A stretch of 64,000 nt of DNA from Pseudomonadota bacterium (lineage in GTDB: Bacteria; Desulfobacterota; Binatia; UBA1149), in contig JACNKC010000074.1 in assembly GCA_014382245.1 (NCBI GenBank), forward strand, positions 1 to 64,000. Direction: 5' to 3'. A program made the translations under genes and the position numbers. Under the pieces are notes generated by a model that was not told the DNA's origin, ran no database searches, and saw nothing but the letters and a program-made list of their open reading frames with translations. Shown one piece after another: positions 15,838 to 25,992 of this stretch; the first letter of the stretch is position 1; each line of letters starts with the position of its first letter.

Positions 15838-17502
15838 ATGATGAGAAACTACCGCAACTACTTCTCTCGCCCGGCTTCTGCCCTCCTGCTGTTGCTGGCA
15901 ATGGCGGCACCCTTACAGGCTTCTCCTTCCGAAGCCGTATCTTTTGAAGTCGCGGCTGCCGGCCTGGCTTCGTCGAGTTACAGCGATCGCATGGAGGCCA
16001 TAAATGCCCTTGGCGCCCTGGGTGATCCCCGCGCCTCGGGCTTGCTGGGTTCCATGCTCGAGAGCCGGCTGTACCGACGCGTGTCGGACGACCGTCTGGT
16101 CGATGCCCGTCGCGAGGGCAGTGTCTACCTGCTCAGCGATCCCAGCACGGGCGAGCCCCTGGGCGAAGCCGGCTCGCGCGACATACGCAAGATAATGGTC
16201 AACAACTCGCTGCGCGGTGCGATCCGTGCAGTTCTGAGCCGCATGGACCTGTTCAGCGAGGACCTTGAGCGTCGTCGTACGGCGGTGGAGGCGGCCACCG
16301 GTTATCCTTCGAGCGAGATGGCCGACTCGCTGGCGCAGGCACTGGCCAACGAAGACGATACCGATCTCAAGGCCGCCATGGAGATAGCGCTGGCGACTTC
16401 GCGGCTGCTCAGCACTGACGCCGCCATGAGATTGGCCGGTCTGGAGACGCTGTCGAAAACCACGAGCTCCGAGGTGCGCACCATGGTTTCCCGCCTGACC
16501 GAAACCGACGCCGACGGCGAGTTCTACGAACCCGACCCGCGTGTGCGCGGGGTGGCGGCAAGCATCATGGCCGACATGGAGGCCCGGATGCGCATGCTTG
16601 AGAACGTGGGCAAGCTCTACCAGGGCCTGAGCCTGGGCTCGGTGCTGCTCATCGCCGCGGTGGGGCTGGCCATCACCTTCGGCGTGATGGGCGTCATCAA
16701 CATGGCCCACGGCGAGATGATCATGCTGGGTGCCTACAGCACCTTCGTGGTCCAGGAGCTGTTTCGCGACTACCTTCCCGCCGATCTCTTTCATCTCTAC
16801 CTGCCGGTGGCGGTGCCGGTGGCTTTTCTCGTGACCGGCCTGGTGGGCGTAGCGCTCGAGCGTGGCATCATACGATTTCTTTACGGCCGCCCGCTCGAAA
16901 CCCTGCTGGCGACCTGGGGCGTGAGCCTGGTCCTTCAGCAGGCGGTGCGCACGGTGTTCGGGGCGCCCAACCGCGCTGTTGAAAATCCCTTCTGGATGAC
17001 CGGCGGTTTCGAACTGGCTGGCGTGGTAACGCTGACCTGGAACCGGCTGGTCGTGATCGCCTTTGCGCTGGCAGTGCTGGCCGCGCTCGGCCTGCTGCTG
17101 CGCTACACGGCCCTGGGCCTGCAGATGAGAGCCGTGACGCAGAACCGGGAGATGGCTTCGGCGATGGGCATAAAAACCGGTCGCGTGGATTATCTCACTT
17201 TCGGCCTGGGCTCGGCCATCGCGGGCGTGGCCGGCGTCGCCTTGAGCCAGGTTGGTAACGTGAGCCCCAACCTGGGCCAGTCCTACATCATTGATTCCTT
17301 CATGGTTGTGGTCTTCGGCGGGGTGGGAAGCCTGTGGGGAACACTGACCGGGGCGATGAGCCTGGGCGTGATAAACAAGTTTCTCGAACCCGTGGCAGGA
17401 GCGGTGCTGGGTAAGATCCTGGTGCTGGTGTTCATCATCATCTTTATACAGCGACGACCGCGCGGACTGTTCGCCATGAGCGGCCGCGCGGCCGAAGACT
17501 GA
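15838..17502 (+). CDS. urtB: Urea ABC transporter permease UrtB
   Basis: A 554-aa protein when started at ATG 15838 (MMRNYRNYF). A signal-like segment is followed by an N-terminal helical region of about 240 residues with HEAT-like repeats (DRMEAINALGALGDPRASGL). Then comes the LivH-type membrane domain from about residue 265, with eight or more hydrophobic segments and GVMGVINMAHGEMIMLGAYS. The long N-terminal extension is usual for proteobacterial UrtB. In-frame sequence before 15838 overlaps urtA and the hairpins and is not protein-like. It forms the channel with UrtC. Confidence 0.93.
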   Translation: MMRNYRNYFSRPASALLLLLAMAAPLQASPSEAVSFEVAAAGLASSSYSDRMEAINALGALGDPRASGLLGSMLESRLYRRVSDDRLVDARREGSVYLLSDPSTGEPLGEAGSRDIRKIMVNNSLRGAIRAVLSRMDLFSEDLERRRTAVEAATGYPSSEMADSLAQALANEDDTDLKAAMEIALATSRLLSTDAAMRLAGLETLSKTTSSEVRTMVSRLTETDADGEFYEPDPRVRGVAASIMADMEARMRMLENVGKLYQGLSLGSVLLIAAVGLAITFGVMGVINMAHGEMIMLGAYSTFVVQELFRDYLPADLFHLYLPVAVPVAFLVTGLVGVALERGIIRFLYGRPLETLLATWGVSLVLQQAVRTVFGAPNRAVENPFWMTGGFELAGVVTLTWNRLVVIAFALAVLAALGLLLRYTALGLQMRAVTQNREMASAMGIKTGRVDYLTFGLGSAIAGVAGVALSQVGNVSPNLGQSYIIDSFMVVVFGGVGSLWGTLTGAMSLGVINKFLEPVAGAVLGKILVLVFIIIFIQRRPRGLFAMSGRAAED

Positions 17503-17528
17503 GCGATGGCGAAGCTCGTAACGACACG

Positions 17529-18698
17529 ATGAACTGGCAGGAAAACAGGTTGATATCGGTTATGGACCGGCGCGGCTGGGCCCGATTTGGTGGCCTGTTG
17601 GCGTTGGCTTGCCTTGTGCCCGCTCTCAACCTCGCCTTTGAAGACGGCTCGGTCCTGCACCTGTCGGGTTACACCGTGACCCTGCTGGGCAAGTATCTCT
17701 GCTACGCCCTGCTGGCGCTGAGTCTTGACCTGGTGTGGGGCTACGCCGGCGCGCTGAGCCTGGGCCACGGCGCCTTCTTTGCGCTCGGTGGCTATTCGAT
17801 GGGCATGTACCTGATGCGGCAGATCGGCACGCGAGGTGTCTACGGCAACGCGCTGCTACCCGACTTCATGGTTTTTCTCGACTGGAAAGAGCTGCCCTGG
17901 TACTGGCTGGGCTTTGACCATTTCTGGTTCGCCCTGCCGATGATGATGCTTGTCCCGGGCCTGCTGGCGCTGGTGTTCGGCTGGTTCGCATTTCGTTCGC
18001 GGGTGTCGGGAGTTTACTTTGCAATCATCACCCAGGCCATGACCTACGCGCTGCTGCTTGCGTTCTTTCGCAACGACATGGGCTTTGGCGGCAACAACGG
18101 CATGACCGATTTCAAGGAGCTCGCGGGCATGGACCTGCAGCTGGCCACCACAAGGGCGGGCCTGTACATGGCTTCGTTACTGGCGCTGGCCGGGGGCTAC
18201 CTCGTGAGCCGCATGGTGGTGTCGTCCAAGCTCGGCCGGGTGGCCACAGGTATACGCGACGCTGAGAGCAGGCTGCGTTTTCTCGGCTACCGGGTGGAAA
18301 ACTTCAAGCTGTTTCTCTTCGTGCTCTCGGCCATGATGGCCGGCTTGGCGGGGGCTCTCTACGTACCGCAGGTCGGCATCATCAACCCCGGCGAGTTTTC
18401 GCCGGCCAACTCCATAGAGGTAGCCATCTGGGTGGCCGTGGGTGGCCGCGGCACGCTCTACGGTGCGATAGCAGGAGCGCTGGCGGTGAACGGTTTCAAG
18501 ACCGTGCTCACCGGTTTGATGCCCAACGCGTGGTTGTTCTTTCTCGGCTCGTTGTTCGTGGTGGTGACCCTGGCCATGCCAGGCGGCCTGGTGGGCGTGG
18601 TGGCCAGCCTGCGCTCCCGTCGTGAAAAACGATGGGCTGTCTCTCGCGTGGACACCAGCGAAGTAGCCGGCGAGCAGGGGGACACGCAGGATGGCTGA
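17529..18698 (+). CDS. urtC: Urea ABC transporter permease UrtC
   Basis: A 389-aa LivM-type permease with about ten hydrophobic segments, GYAGALSLGHGAFFALGGYS, and an ABC-contact region around GIRDAESRLRFLGYRVENFK. NNGMTDF and PGEFSPANSIEVAIWVAVGGRG are typical of UrtC. It pairs with UrtB in the inner membrane. The gene starts 26 bp after urtB and its end overlaps urtD by 8 nt. Confidence 0.94.
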   Translation: MNWQENRLISVMDRRGWARFGGLLALACLVPALNLAFEDGSVLHLSGYTVTLLGKYLCYALLALSLDLVWGYAGALSLGHGAFFALGGYSMGMYLMRQIGTRGVYGNALLPDFMVFLDWKELPWYWLGFDHFWFALPMMMLVPGLLALVFGWFAFRSRVSGVYFAIITQAMTYALLLAFFRNDMGFGGNNGMTDFKELAGMDLQLATTRAGLYMASLLALAGGYLVSRMVVSSKLGRVATGIRDAESRLRFLGYRVENFKLFLFVLSAMMAGLAGALYVPQVGIINPGEFSPANSIEVAIWVAVGGRGTLYGAIAGALAVNGFKTVLTGLMPNAWLFFLGSLFVVVTLAMPGGLVGVVASLRSRREKRWAVSRVDTSEVAGEQGDTQDG

Positions 18699-19473
18699 CG
18701 GCAGCGTAAGCCAGGGAAGGGTCAAACCGGTCGCCGCCGGTTCCATGCTCTACCTTGACGGGGTCACGGTGAGCTTTGACGGCTTCAAGGCACTCGACAA
18801 CCTGAGCCTTGTGCTTGCCCCCGGCGAACTGCGTTGCATTATCGGGCCCAACGGAGCAGGCAAGACCACGATGATGGACGTGGTTACCGGGCGCACGAAG
18901 CCGGACAAGGGCGAGGTTATTTTTGACGGAGGGATGAGCCTGCTGCCACTCGACGAAGCGGCGATAGCCGAGCTCGGCATAGGCCGTAAGTTCCAGGCGC
19001 CCACCGTGTTCGAGGCTCTCAGCGTGTTCGAGAACCTGGAGCTGGCGCTCAGGAACGACCGCTCGGTGTTCGCTACGCTGGCTGCCGTGCTGAGCACGGA
19101 GCAACACGAGCGCATAGAAGAAGTATTGCAGACCATCGACCTGCTCGGCGTTCGCTTCGACGACGCGGCTACCCTCAGCCACGGGCAGAAGCAGTGGCTG
19201 GAGATCGGCATGCTGCTGGTGCAGGATCAGAAGCTGATGTTGGTAGACGAGCCTGCAGCTGGCATGACCACCGGTGAACGCGAGCGCACCGTAGAGCTGC
19301 TCACGTCCATAGCCGGCGAGCGCACGGTTGCGGTGGTGGAGCACGACATGGAGTTTGTCCGCGCACTCGACAGCAAGGTGAGCGTTCTGCACGAAGGCCG
19401 CCTGCTGGCCGAGGGGAGTATAGACACCGTGCAGGCCAACGAAGAAGTAATCGAGGTCTATCTTGGTCGCTGA
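18691..19473 (+). CDS. urtD: Urea ABC transporter ATPase UrtD
   Basis: A 260-aa LivG-type ATPase. Walker A is GPNGAGKTT, the signature is LSHGQKQWLEIGM, and Walker B is KLMLVDEPAAGM with the switch His in VVEHDMEFV. A 20-residue N-terminal tail precedes the nucleotide-binding domain. LSHGQ replaces the usual LSGGQ, common in this subfamily. Its start overlaps the end of urtC. Confidence 0.94.
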   Translation: MADGSVSQGRVKPVAAGSMLYLDGVTVSFDGFKALDNLSLVLAPGELRCIIGPNGAGKTTMMDVVTGRTKPDKGEVIFDGGMSLLPLDEAAIAELGIGRKFQAPTVFEALSVFENLELALRNDRSVFATLAAVLSTEQHERIEEVLQTIDLLGVRFDDAATLSHGQKQWLEIGMLLVQDQKLMLVDEPAAGMTTGERERTVELLTSIAGERTVAVVEHDMEFVRALDSKVSVLHEGRLLAEGSIDTVQANEEVIEVYLGR

Positions 19474-19497
19474 TCGCAACACTGGAAGACGGGTCCC

Positions 19498-20193
19498 ATG
19501 CTGAGCGTAAAGGATCTGCACCTGTTCTACGGGGCGAGCCACTGCCTGCGGGGCGTGTCGCTCGACGTTCGTCCGGGCGAGGTCACCTGCCTGCTCGGGC
19601 GCAACGGGGTTGGCAAAACGAGCCTGCTCAGGGCGATTTTCGGGCTGGAGGTGGCGGCGCGCGGCAGCATCATCTGGCGCGGCAAAGAAGTGACCAGCAT
19701 GCCCGTGCACGAGCGCGCCCGGTCGGGCATGGCGCTGGTGCCGCAGGGACGCGAGATATTTCCGCGCCTGACCGTCGAAGAGAATCTCCAGACCGGTTAC
19801 TCGGGTATGGACAAGATAGACAGACACGTTCCCAACGAGGTCTGGTCGCTGTTCCCAGTGCTCGACGAAATGCGTTCGCGCCGGGGTGGCGACCTGTCGG
19901 GCGGCCAGCAGCAGCAGTTGGCCATCGCGCGCGCGCTGGTTACCCGGCCCGGGCTGCTGGTGCTCGACGAGCCGACCGAAGGCATACAGCCTTCGGTCAT
20001 CAAGCAGATAGAGGAAGTCATCTGCATGCTGGCCTCTCGCGGCGAGATAGCCATACTGCTCGTGGAGCAGTACTTCGATTTCGCCCGCCGCCTGGCCGAC
20101 AGCTACGCGGTAATGGAAGGCGGCCGGCTGGTAGTAGAAGGGCGCGGCGCGGACATGGACGAGGCCGAGGTCCGCGCCCACCTGACGGTATGA
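19498..20193 (+). CDS. urtE: Urea ABC transporter ATPase UrtE
   Basis: A 231-aa LivF-type ATPase: Walker A GRNGVGKTS, signature LSGGQQQQLAIARAL, Walker B LLVLDEPTEGI, switch His replaced by Gln in LLVEQYFDF as usual for LivF/UrtE proteins. GREIFPRLTVEENL marks the subfamily. The last 4 nt overlap the start of ureD (ATGA), joining transporter and urease genes into one operon. Confidence 0.94.
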   Translation: MLSVKDLHLFYGASHCLRGVSLDVRPGEVTCLLGRNGVGKTSLLRAIFGLEVAARGSIIWRGKEVTSMPVHERARSGMALVPQGREIFPRLTVEENLQTGYSGMDKIDRHVPNEVWSLFPVLDEMRSRRGGDLSGGQQQQLAIARALVTRPGLLVLDEPTEGIQPSVIKQIEEVICMLASRGEIAILLVEQYFDFARRLADSYAVMEGGRLVVEGRGADMDEAEVRAHLTV

Positions 20194-21098
20194 CGACGGC
20201 AGTCACAGCGGCAAACACGGGAGCGGCGCCCCCGGTAGTCGCGTCCCCTGGAAGCGCGGCGCCGCTGCCGGCGGCTGCCACCGAGGGCGAGGTCTCGCTG
20301 GCGCTGGCCGTCAAGCGCTCGGACACTGTCGTCACCCGGCGTTACCAGCGCGCGCCCTTGCGTGTCTTCACCCCGCGCTCGGACGAGAGTGGCCTGCTGC
20401 AGGCCGTCGTCGCCAACATTTCGGGTGGCCTGGTCGGTGGCGACCGCCTCGGGGTCAAGGTTGAGCTGGGCCCCGGTGCGCGGGCGCTGGTGCTTGGGCA
20501 GGCGGCTGAGAAAGTGTACCGGGCACTGCCTGGCAGCCACTGCAGTCTCGACACCCGCCTCGAGGTGGGCGAGGGTGGCTGGTTGGAGTACATGCCGCAG
20601 GGAACCATACTGTTCGACGGTTGTCGGTTGCGGCGGCAGACAACCGTTTGCGTACAGGGTGACGCCCGCGCCCTGGTCGGTGAAATGCTGGTCCTGGGAA
20701 GGGTGTCGTCGGGCGAGGAACTGGCCGACGTGGCTTTCAACGAAAGCTGGACGGTGAAGGTCGACGGTCGACTGGCCTGGGCCGATCGACTGCGCCTGCC
20801 CGAGGGGCAGGCCTGGCTGCTCTCGGCGAGCGCAGGTTTCGGCGGGGCACGGGCACTGGCCACGCTGCTCTACCTTGCCCCGGACGCGGCCGGGCAGCTT
20901 GATACGGCAAGGCAGGTGATAGCAGACTGCGCGCAGGGAACGAGGGCGTCGGTGTCCTGTCCCGGACCGTTGCTCGTGCTGCGCTTGCTCGACGAGGATC
21001 CGGCCCGTTTGCGCGAGGCGCTGGGCAGGTGTTGGGCCGCGCTGAGGCAACGACTCGTGGGCCTGGCAGAGCTGACGCCGACCGTGTGGTCGGCCTGA
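20190..21098 (+). CDS. ureD: Urease accessory protein UreD
   Basis: A 302-aa protein of the UreD/UreH family. It has a low-complexity Ala/Pro N-terminus (1-35), then [43 protein letters not shown] and [14 protein letters not shown], which are the family hallmarks. UreD is the scaffold that docks UreFG onto apo-urease for nickel loading. It is coupled to urtE by a 4-nt overlap. Confidence 0.93.
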   Translation: MTTAVTAANTGAAPPVVASPGSAAPLPAAATEGEVSLALAVKRSDTVVTRRYQRAPLRVFTPRSDESGLLQAVVANISGGLVGGDRLGVKVELGPGARALVLGQAAEKVYRALPGSHCSLDTRLEVGEGGWLEYMPQGTILFDGCRLRRQTTVCVQGDARALVGEMLVLGRVSSGEELADVAFNESWTVKVDGRLAWADRLRLPEGQAWLLSASAGFGGARALATLLYLAPDAAGQLDTARQVIADCAQGTRASVSCPGPLLVLRLLDEDPARLREALGRCWAALRQRLVGLAELTPTVWSA

Positions 21099-21129
21099 TC
21101 GGGTTGTTCCGGGAGAGGAGATTGAAGCG

Positions 21130-21432
21130 ATGAATCTTACACCGAGGGAACGCGACAAGCTGCTGCTGGCCACCGCAGCCATGGTGGCCAGGCGCCGGCT
21201 GGAGCGCGGCGTCAAGCTCAATTACCCGGAGGTCGTCGCCTTGGTGACCGACTTCGTGCTCGAAGGCGCTCGCGACGGCTGCACCGTGGCCGAGTTGATG
21301 GAGGCGGGTGCCACCGTGATCTCAAGAGAGCAGGTCATGGACGGCGTGGCCGAAATGGTTGACGAGGTACAGGTCGAGGCGACCTTTCCCGACGGCACCA
21401 AGCTGGTGACCGTGCACGAGCCAGTGCGATGA
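21130..21432 (+). CDS. ureA: Urease subunit gamma
   Basis: A 100-aa protein of exact family length, starting [20 protein letters not shown] and containing [25 protein letters not shown] and [15 protein letters not shown]. It is the small structural subunit of the cytosolic urease. An AGAGGAG ribosome site lies upstream. Gamma and beta subunits are separate genes, the usual bacterial arrangement. Confidence 0.96.
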   Translation: MNLTPRERDKLLLATAAMVARRRLERGVKLNYPEVVALVTDFVLEGARDGCTVAELMEAGATVISREQVMDGVAEMVDEVQVEATFPDGTKLVTVHEPVR

Positions 21433-21481
21433 GGGCGCCGGTGGTAAGGACTGTGCGACCAATCGACGAGGGGGGCGAGCA

Positions 21482-21820
21482 GTGAAGCCGGGAGAAATCA
21501 TAACCGCTGAGGGCAGCATCGTTATCAACGAGGGATCGCAGGCCACCACGCTGAAGGTGGCCAATACCGGCGACCGCCCGGTCCAGGTCGGCTCGCATTA
21601 TCATTTTTACGAGGTCAACGAGGCCCTCGACTTCGACCGCGAGGCGGCGCTGGGGCAACGGCTCGACATACCCGCTGGCACGGCCGTGCGTTTTGAGCCC
21701 GGGCAGTCTCGGAAGGTAGACCTGGTGCCTTACCGTGGCTCGCGCGAGGTCTACGGTTTTAACGGTAAGGTCATGGGGCCGCTGGCGGCCCAGGGCAGTG
21801 GCGACGGGGGAGGCAACTGA
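21482..21820 (+). CDS. ureB: Urease subunit beta
   Basis: A 112-aa protein starting at GTG 21482 behind [62 protein letters not shown] and [16 protein letters not shown] are textbook UreB. One base separates its stop from the ureC ATG. Confidence 0.96.
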   Translation: MKPGEIITAEGSIVINEGSQATTLKVANTGDRPVQVGSHYHFYEVNEALDFDREAALGQRLDIPAGTAVRFEPGQSRKVDLVPYRGSREVYGFNGKVMGPLAAQGSGDGGGN

Positions 21821-21821
21821 C

Positions 21822-23531
21822 ATGGCGCGCGAGATTTCGAGACGGGCTTACGCCGACATGTACGGCCCCACGGTTGGTGACCGCGTGCGCCTGGCCGATA
21901 CCGAGCTGATCATCGAGGTGGAGGAAGACCGCACCACCTACGGCGAGGAAGTAAAATTCGGCGGCGGCAAGGTCATACGCGACGGCATGGGGCAGTCGCA
22001 GGCCACCCGGGCCGAGGGCGCGGTCGACACCGTGATTACCAACGCGCTCATCCTCGACCACTGGGGCGTTGTGAAGGCCGACATCGGTATACGCGACGGA
22101 CGCATCGCGGCGATAGGCAAGGCCGGCAACCCGCAGGTGCAGCCGGGCGTCGACATAATCATCGGCCCGTCCACGGAGGCCATAGCCGGCGAGGGCAAGA
22201 TACTGACGGCCGGCGGACTCGACGTCCACATACATTTCATCTGCCCGCAGCAGGTGGACGACGCGATTGCCAGCGGCATAACCACCATGATGGGCGGCGG
22301 CACGGGCCCCGCCACGGGCACCAACGCGACCACCTGCACGCCCGGGGCCTGGCACATAGGCCGGATGTTGCAGGCCGCCGAGGGACTGGCGGTCAACCTT
22401 GGTTTTTTTGCCAAGGGTAACGCGAGCAGGCCCGAGGGGCTGCGCGAGCAGGTGCTGGCCGGCGCTTGCGGGCTCAAGCTGCACGAAGACTGGGGCACGA
22501 CTCCCGCGGCCATCGACTGCTGCCTGTCGGTGGCCGACGAGAGCGACGTGCAGGTGGCCATACACACCGACACGCTCAACGAATCGGGTTTCGTTGAGAA
22601 CACCCTGGCCGCGTTCAAGGACCGCACGATTCATACTTTTCACACCGAGGGGGCCGGCGGCGGACACGCGCCCGACATAATCAAGGTGTGCGGTTACGCC
22701 AATGTGCTGCCGTCGTCCACCAACCCGACGCGCCCGTTCACGGTAAACACCCTCGACGAGCATCTCGACATGCTCATGGTCTGCCATCACCTCGATCGCA
22801 ACATTCCCGAGGACGTGGCGTTTGCCGAGAGTCGCATACGCCGCGAGACCATAGCCGCCGAGGACATACTGCACGACCGCGGCGCGTTCTCGATGATAGC
22901 CTCTGACAGCCAGGCCATGGGCCGCGTGGGCGAAGTCATAACTCGCACCTGGCAGACTGCCGACAAGATGAAGCGCCAGTTCGGCGCCCTGCCCGGCGAT
23001 AAGGGCGACAACGACAACCTCAGGGCGCGGCGCTACGTGGCCAAGTACACCATCAACCCGGCCATCACGCACGGCATCTCTGATCACGTGGGTTCGGTCG
23101 AGGTCGGGCGCCTGGCCGACCTCGTGCTGTGGGACCCCGCGTTCTTTGGCGTGAAGCCGGCGCTGATCATCAAGTCGGGCAGCATCTCGTCGGCGGTGAT
23201 GGGAGACCCCAACGCGAGCATTCCTACCCCGCAGCCGGAGTACCACCGCCCGATGTTCGGCGCGCTTGGGCGGGCGCTGACCGAAAGCTCGGTGAGCTTC
23301 GTCAGCCGCGCGGCGCTGGATGCCGGGCTCGGCGAGTCGCTGGGGCTGGCGCGCCAACTGCTTGCGGTCAGCAACACGCGCGATATCGGCAAGAAGGACA
23401 TGCTGCTCAACGACGCCACGCCCGAGCTGGAAGTCGACCCCGAAACTTACGAGGTCAGGGCCGACGGCGAGCTGCTGACCTGTGAACCCGCCACCGAGCT
23501 GCCCATGGCGCAAAGGTACTTTCTTTACTGA
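21822..23531 (+). CDS. ureC: Urease subunit alpha
   Basis: The 569-aa catalytic subunit, hydrolysing urea to ammonia and carbamate. ATG 21822 gives [20 protein letters not shown]. Nickel ligands are intact: His136 and His138 in DVHIHF, the carbamylated Lys219 in GLKLHEDWG, His in [10 protein letters not shown], His in [13 protein letters not shown], and Asp in [11 protein letters not shown]. The flap His322/His323 is in MVCHHLDR. It should be active once loaded by UreDEFG. The frame stays open upstream into ureB, but that part is not UreC. Confidence 0.97.
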   Translation: MAREISRRAYADMYGPTVGDRVRLADTELIIEVEEDRTTYGEEVKFGGGKVIRDGMGQSQATRAEGAVDTVITNALILDHWGVVKADIGIRDGRIAAIGKAGNPQVQPGVDIIIGPSTEAIAGEGKILTAGGLDVHIHFICPQQVDDAIASGITTMMGGGTGPATGTNATTCTPGAWHIGRMLQAAEGLAVNLGFFAKGNASRPEGLREQVLAGACGLKLHEDWGTTPAAIDCCLSVADESDVQVAIHTDTLNESGFVENTLAAFKDRTIHTFHTEGAGGGHAPDIIKVCGYANVLPSSTNPTRPFTVNTLDEHLDMLMVCHHLDRNIPEDVAFAESRIRRETIAAEDILHDRGAFSMIASDSQAMGRVGEVITRTWQTADKMKRQFGALPGDKGDNDNLRARRYVAKYTINPAITHGISDHVGSVEVGRLADLVLWDPAFFGVKPALIIKSGSISSAVMGDPNASIPTPQPEYHRPMFGALGRALTESSVSFVSRAALDAGLGESLGLARQLLAVSNTRDIGKKDMLLNDATPELEVDPETYEVRADGELLTCEPATELPMAQRYFLY

Positions 23532-23542
23532 GCACCGACGCT

Positions 23543-24043
23543 ATGCGAGCGAGCACAACAGCCGACGTTTCTGATCGCGCCACGACCAGGGCGGTAGAGC
23601 ACCTACCGGCCCACGAACGTACGGATCAGCAGGTGGGCGATGAAATCGAGCTGGGTTTTCACGACAGGCACCGTCGGCGCTTGCGACTTGTCAGCAGCGG
23701 CGGGCGCGACCTGCTGCTGGATCTCGACCGCGCCGTGGCCATGCGCGACGGTGACCTGCTGCGACTCGATGACGGCAGTTGGCTGAGGGTTGTCGCCGCT
23801 GCCGAGGAATTGGTAGAGGTGAGCGCCGCCGATGAGGGCAGCTTGCTCAGGCTCGCCTGGCACGTGGGCAATCGTCACATACCGGCCCAGCTCGACGGCC
23901 AACGCTTCTTCATAGGCCGGGACCACGTTATCGAGGGCATGCTCGAGGGCCTCGGCGCCACTCTGCGGGTCTGTCGTAGACCGTTCGACGCTGAGACGGG
24001 CGCTTATCATTCGCACGCAGGCGAAGGCAGCCATGATCACTGA
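23543..24043 (+). CDS. ureE: Urease accessory nickel chaperone UreE
   Basis: A 166-aa metallochaperone. The peptide-binding domain includes DRHRRRLRL and GDLLRLDDG. The metal-binding domain carries WHVGNRHIPAQ with the conserved His, and RDHVIEGMLEGLGA. The C-terminal tail HSHAGEGSHDH is a short His-rich nickel reservoir. An N-terminal tail of about 25 residues is unconserved. The 3' end overlaps ureF by 11 nt. Confidence 0.93.
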   Translation: MRASTTADVSDRATTRAVEHLPAHERTDQQVGDEIELGFHDRHRRRLRLVSSGGRDLLLDLDRAVAMRDGDLLRLDDGSWLRVVAAAEELVEVSAADEGSLLRLAWHVGNRHIPAQLDGQRFFIGRDHVIEGMLEGLGATLRVCRRPFDAETGAYHSHAGEGSHDH

Positions 24044-24734
24044 CGACGCGACGCTGTACCGGCTCATGGCCTGGAACTCTCCGGCCTTTCCTACGGGCGG
24101 GTTCTCTTATTCGCACGGCTTGGAGTTTGCCATCGAGCAGGGCCTGGTGAACGACGCCGACGCGCTGGGTGAATGGTTGCGGGCGGTGGTGGCCCACGGC
24201 TCGGGATGGAGCGACTCGGTGTTGTTTGCCGCGGCCTGGCAGGCGGCATCGCGCGGCGGCCTTGAAAACGACGAGCTCGCCGAGATCGTGGAGCTGGCGG
24301 CCGTGCTGCGTGGCAGCTCGGAGCTGGCCTTGGAGTCGTCGCAGCAGGGCGAGGCTTTTGCCGTCACCGTGGCCGAGTGCTGGAAGGACGAGGGATTGGC
24401 GGCCTGGCAGGCGGGTCTGAAGGCAAGGGGGGTGGTGCTGGTCTCGCCCCTGGCCTCGGCGATGGCCTGCTGGATAGCCGGTATGCCCTGCAAGGTGGCG
24501 CTGCTGGGCTGGCTGCAGGGTTTTGTAGCCAACCTCGTTTCGGCCGGCGTAAGATTGGTGCCGCTGGGGCAGGCAGGTGGGCAGCGGGTGCTGAAATCAC
24601 TCGAAACGACGGTCATCGAAACCAGGGACCGGGCGCTGGCTTCGACGCTCGACGATCTAGGGTCGGCAAGCCCGGTGGTCGACTGGGCTTCGGCCTGTCA
24701 CGAAACGCAGTACACCCGGCTGTTCAGGTCTTGA
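24033..24734 (+). CDS. ureF: Urease accessory protein UreF
   Basis: A 233-aa helical protein with the family opening RLMAWNSPAFPTGGFSYSHG and central SSQQGEAFAVTVAECW. UreF activates UreG GTPase within the UreDFG complex. The length is normal. It overlaps ureE by 11 nt and is followed 27 bp later by ureG. Confidence 0.93.
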   Translation: MITDDATLYRLMAWNSPAFPTGGFSYSHGLEFAIEQGLVNDADALGEWLRAVVAHGSGWSDSVLFAAAWQAASRGGLENDELAEIVELAAVLRGSSELALESSQQGEAFAVTVAECWKDEGLAAWQAGLKARGVVLVSPLASAMACWIAGMPCKVALLGWLQGFVANLVSAGVRLVPLGQAGGQRVLKSLETTVIETRDRALASTLDDLGSASPVVDWASACHETQYTRLFRS

Positions 24735-24761
24735 GGTCGGGCCGGGAACGGAGGATAAGCA

Positions 24762-25454
24762 ATGAGCGTGAAGGACAAAAACGGCAGTGACCCCGGTGGC
24801 AACGGCCCCTTGAGGGTGGGCGTAGGCGGGCCGGTGGGCTCGGGCAAGACGGCGCTCATCGAGCAGCTCTGCCGTCGCATGCGTGATGACTACGACCTGT
24901 TTGTTGTCACCAACGATATATACACCCGCGAGGATCAGCTCATACTCACCCGCTCGGGAGCGCTGGCGGCCGAGCGCATTGATGGAGTGGAGACCGGCGG
25001 CTGTCCGCACACCGCCATACGAGAGGACGCGTCGATCAACCTCGCCGCCATAGCGCGGATGAACGAAAAGTTTCCCCGTGCCGAGTTGTGTTTCGTGGAG
25101 TCGGGCGGTGACAACCTGGCGGCTACCTTCAGCCCCGAACTGGCAGACCTGACGGTCTACGTTATCGACGTAGCCGCCGGCGAAAAGATTCCCCGCAAGG
25201 GCGGGCCCGGCATCACGAGGTCAGACCTGCTGGTGATCAACAAGACCGATCTTGCGCCCTTGGTCGGTGCCGACCTCGGGGTGATGGAGCGCGACGCTTT
25301 GAGAATGCGAGGGGAACGTCCGTTCGTGTTCACCTGCTTGAAGGAAGGCGGCGGGGCCGACCGGGTGGTGGAGTTTATTGTTCACGCCGGTGGACTCGAT
25401 GTCGCGGCAGCAGAACCGGGAAGTGGCCAGGCCGAGGCCACGGCGAGCAACTGA
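24762..25454 (+). CDS. ureG: Urease accessory GTPase UreG
   Basis: A 230-aa SIMIBI GTPase with P-loop [18 protein letters not shown], the nickel-binding CPH motif in [30 protein letters not shown], and [16 protein letters not shown] for guanine recognition. It delivers nickel to apo-urease. An Ala/Gly-rich tail ends the protein. GGAGG lies upstream of the ATG. Confidence 0.95.
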   Translation: MSVKDKNGSDPGGNGPLRVGVGGPVGSGKTALIEQLCRRMRDDYDLFVVTNDIYTREDQLILTRSGALAAERIDGVETGGCPHTAIREDASINLAAIARMNEKFPRAELCFVESGGDNLAATFSPELADLTVYVIDVAAGEKIPRKGGPGITRSDLLVINKTDLAPLVGADLGVMERDALRMRGERPFVFTCLKEGGGADRVVEFIVHAGGLDVAAAEPGSGQAEATASN

Positions 25455-25466
25455 GGAGGAATAAGT

Positions 25467-25673
25467 ATGAACAGGAAGGTAGTAATCTTGACCCTGGCGG
25501 CACTGTTGTTGCCGTTCGTCGCCCAGGCCCACCCCTTGCCCACGGGGGCATTCGCGGGAGTGATGCACTGGCTCTCGGCACCCGACCACGCACTGCTGCT
25601 GTCGGCCGCAGTACTGCTGCCCGCGGTGGTCGCGGCGATCGTAAAAAGACTGACGTCGCCCCCGGTCAGTTGA
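25467..25673 (+). CDS. 68-aa membrane protein resembling the N-terminus of HupE/UreJ
   Basis: A strong AGGAGGAATAAGT ribosome site 12 bp after ureG supports translation. Residues 1-21 are a signal peptide ending VAQA. The mature part HPLPTGAFAGVMHWLSAPDH, followed by a hydrophobic helix, matches the start of HupE/UreJ nickel permeases (AHP...GF.HP..G.DH pattern), including the His and Asp-His. Full HupE proteins are about 190-200 aa with six helices, so this is a one-helix remnant or a purpose-built miniature. A role in nickel supply is inferred from the motif and the urease neighbours. Confidence 0.68.
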   Translation: MNRKVVILTLAALLLPFVAQAHPLPTGAFAGVMHWLSAPDHALLLSAAVLLPAVVAAIVKRLTSPPVS

Positions 25674-25992
25674 GGGTAGCGCGGGGTTCGTAGACCCCGT
25701 CCTCGAGGGCACCGAACAGCATGTCTATGCCGGGGTGCCCCACCGGTCCGTGCTCGGCGTCGTTGAGCAGGTTCTGCTCCGAGACGTAGGCCACGTATGG
25801 TCCGTCTTCGTTCTCGGCCAGCAGGTGGTAGTAGGGCTGGTCCTTGCGCGGGCGCAAGTCCTCGGGGATCGACTGCCACCACTCCTCGCTGTTGGCGAAC
25901 TCCGGGTCGACGTCAAAAATGACTCCCCTGAACGGGAAGACCCGGTGGCGCACCACCTCTCCCAGTCTGAACCTTGCTACGGTATCGGGCAT
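25666..25992 (-). CDS. hspQ: Heat-shock protein HspQ (hemimethylated-DNA-binding YccV family)
   Basis: A 108-aa protein with FRLGEVVRHRVFPFRGVIFD, DVDPEFANSEEWWQSIPED, KDQPYYHLLAE and YVAYVSEQNL, diagnostic for the HspQ/YccV fold. HspQ is a small specificity factor for Lon protease and also binds hemimethylated DNA in vitro. It converges with the small membrane protein gene, overlapping it by 8 nt, and diverges from the acyl-CoA synthetase. Confidence 0.9.
   Translation of the reverse strand: MPDTVARFRLGEVVRHRVFPFRGVIFDVDPEFANSEEWWQSIPEDLRPRKDQPYYHLLAENEDGPYVAYVSEQNLLNDAEHGPVGHPGIDMLFGALEDGVYEPRATLN

Noticed and set aside
21771-23513. 580-aa open frame antisense to ureC
   Set aside because: It is a GC-rich shadow: no domain signature, no ribosome site, and it lies wholly opposite a fully conserved gene.
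25671-25673. TGA ending the mini HupE gene as a possible selenocysteine codon
   Set aside because: The next codon but one is TAG, and no Cys-homolog motif or hairpin follows.
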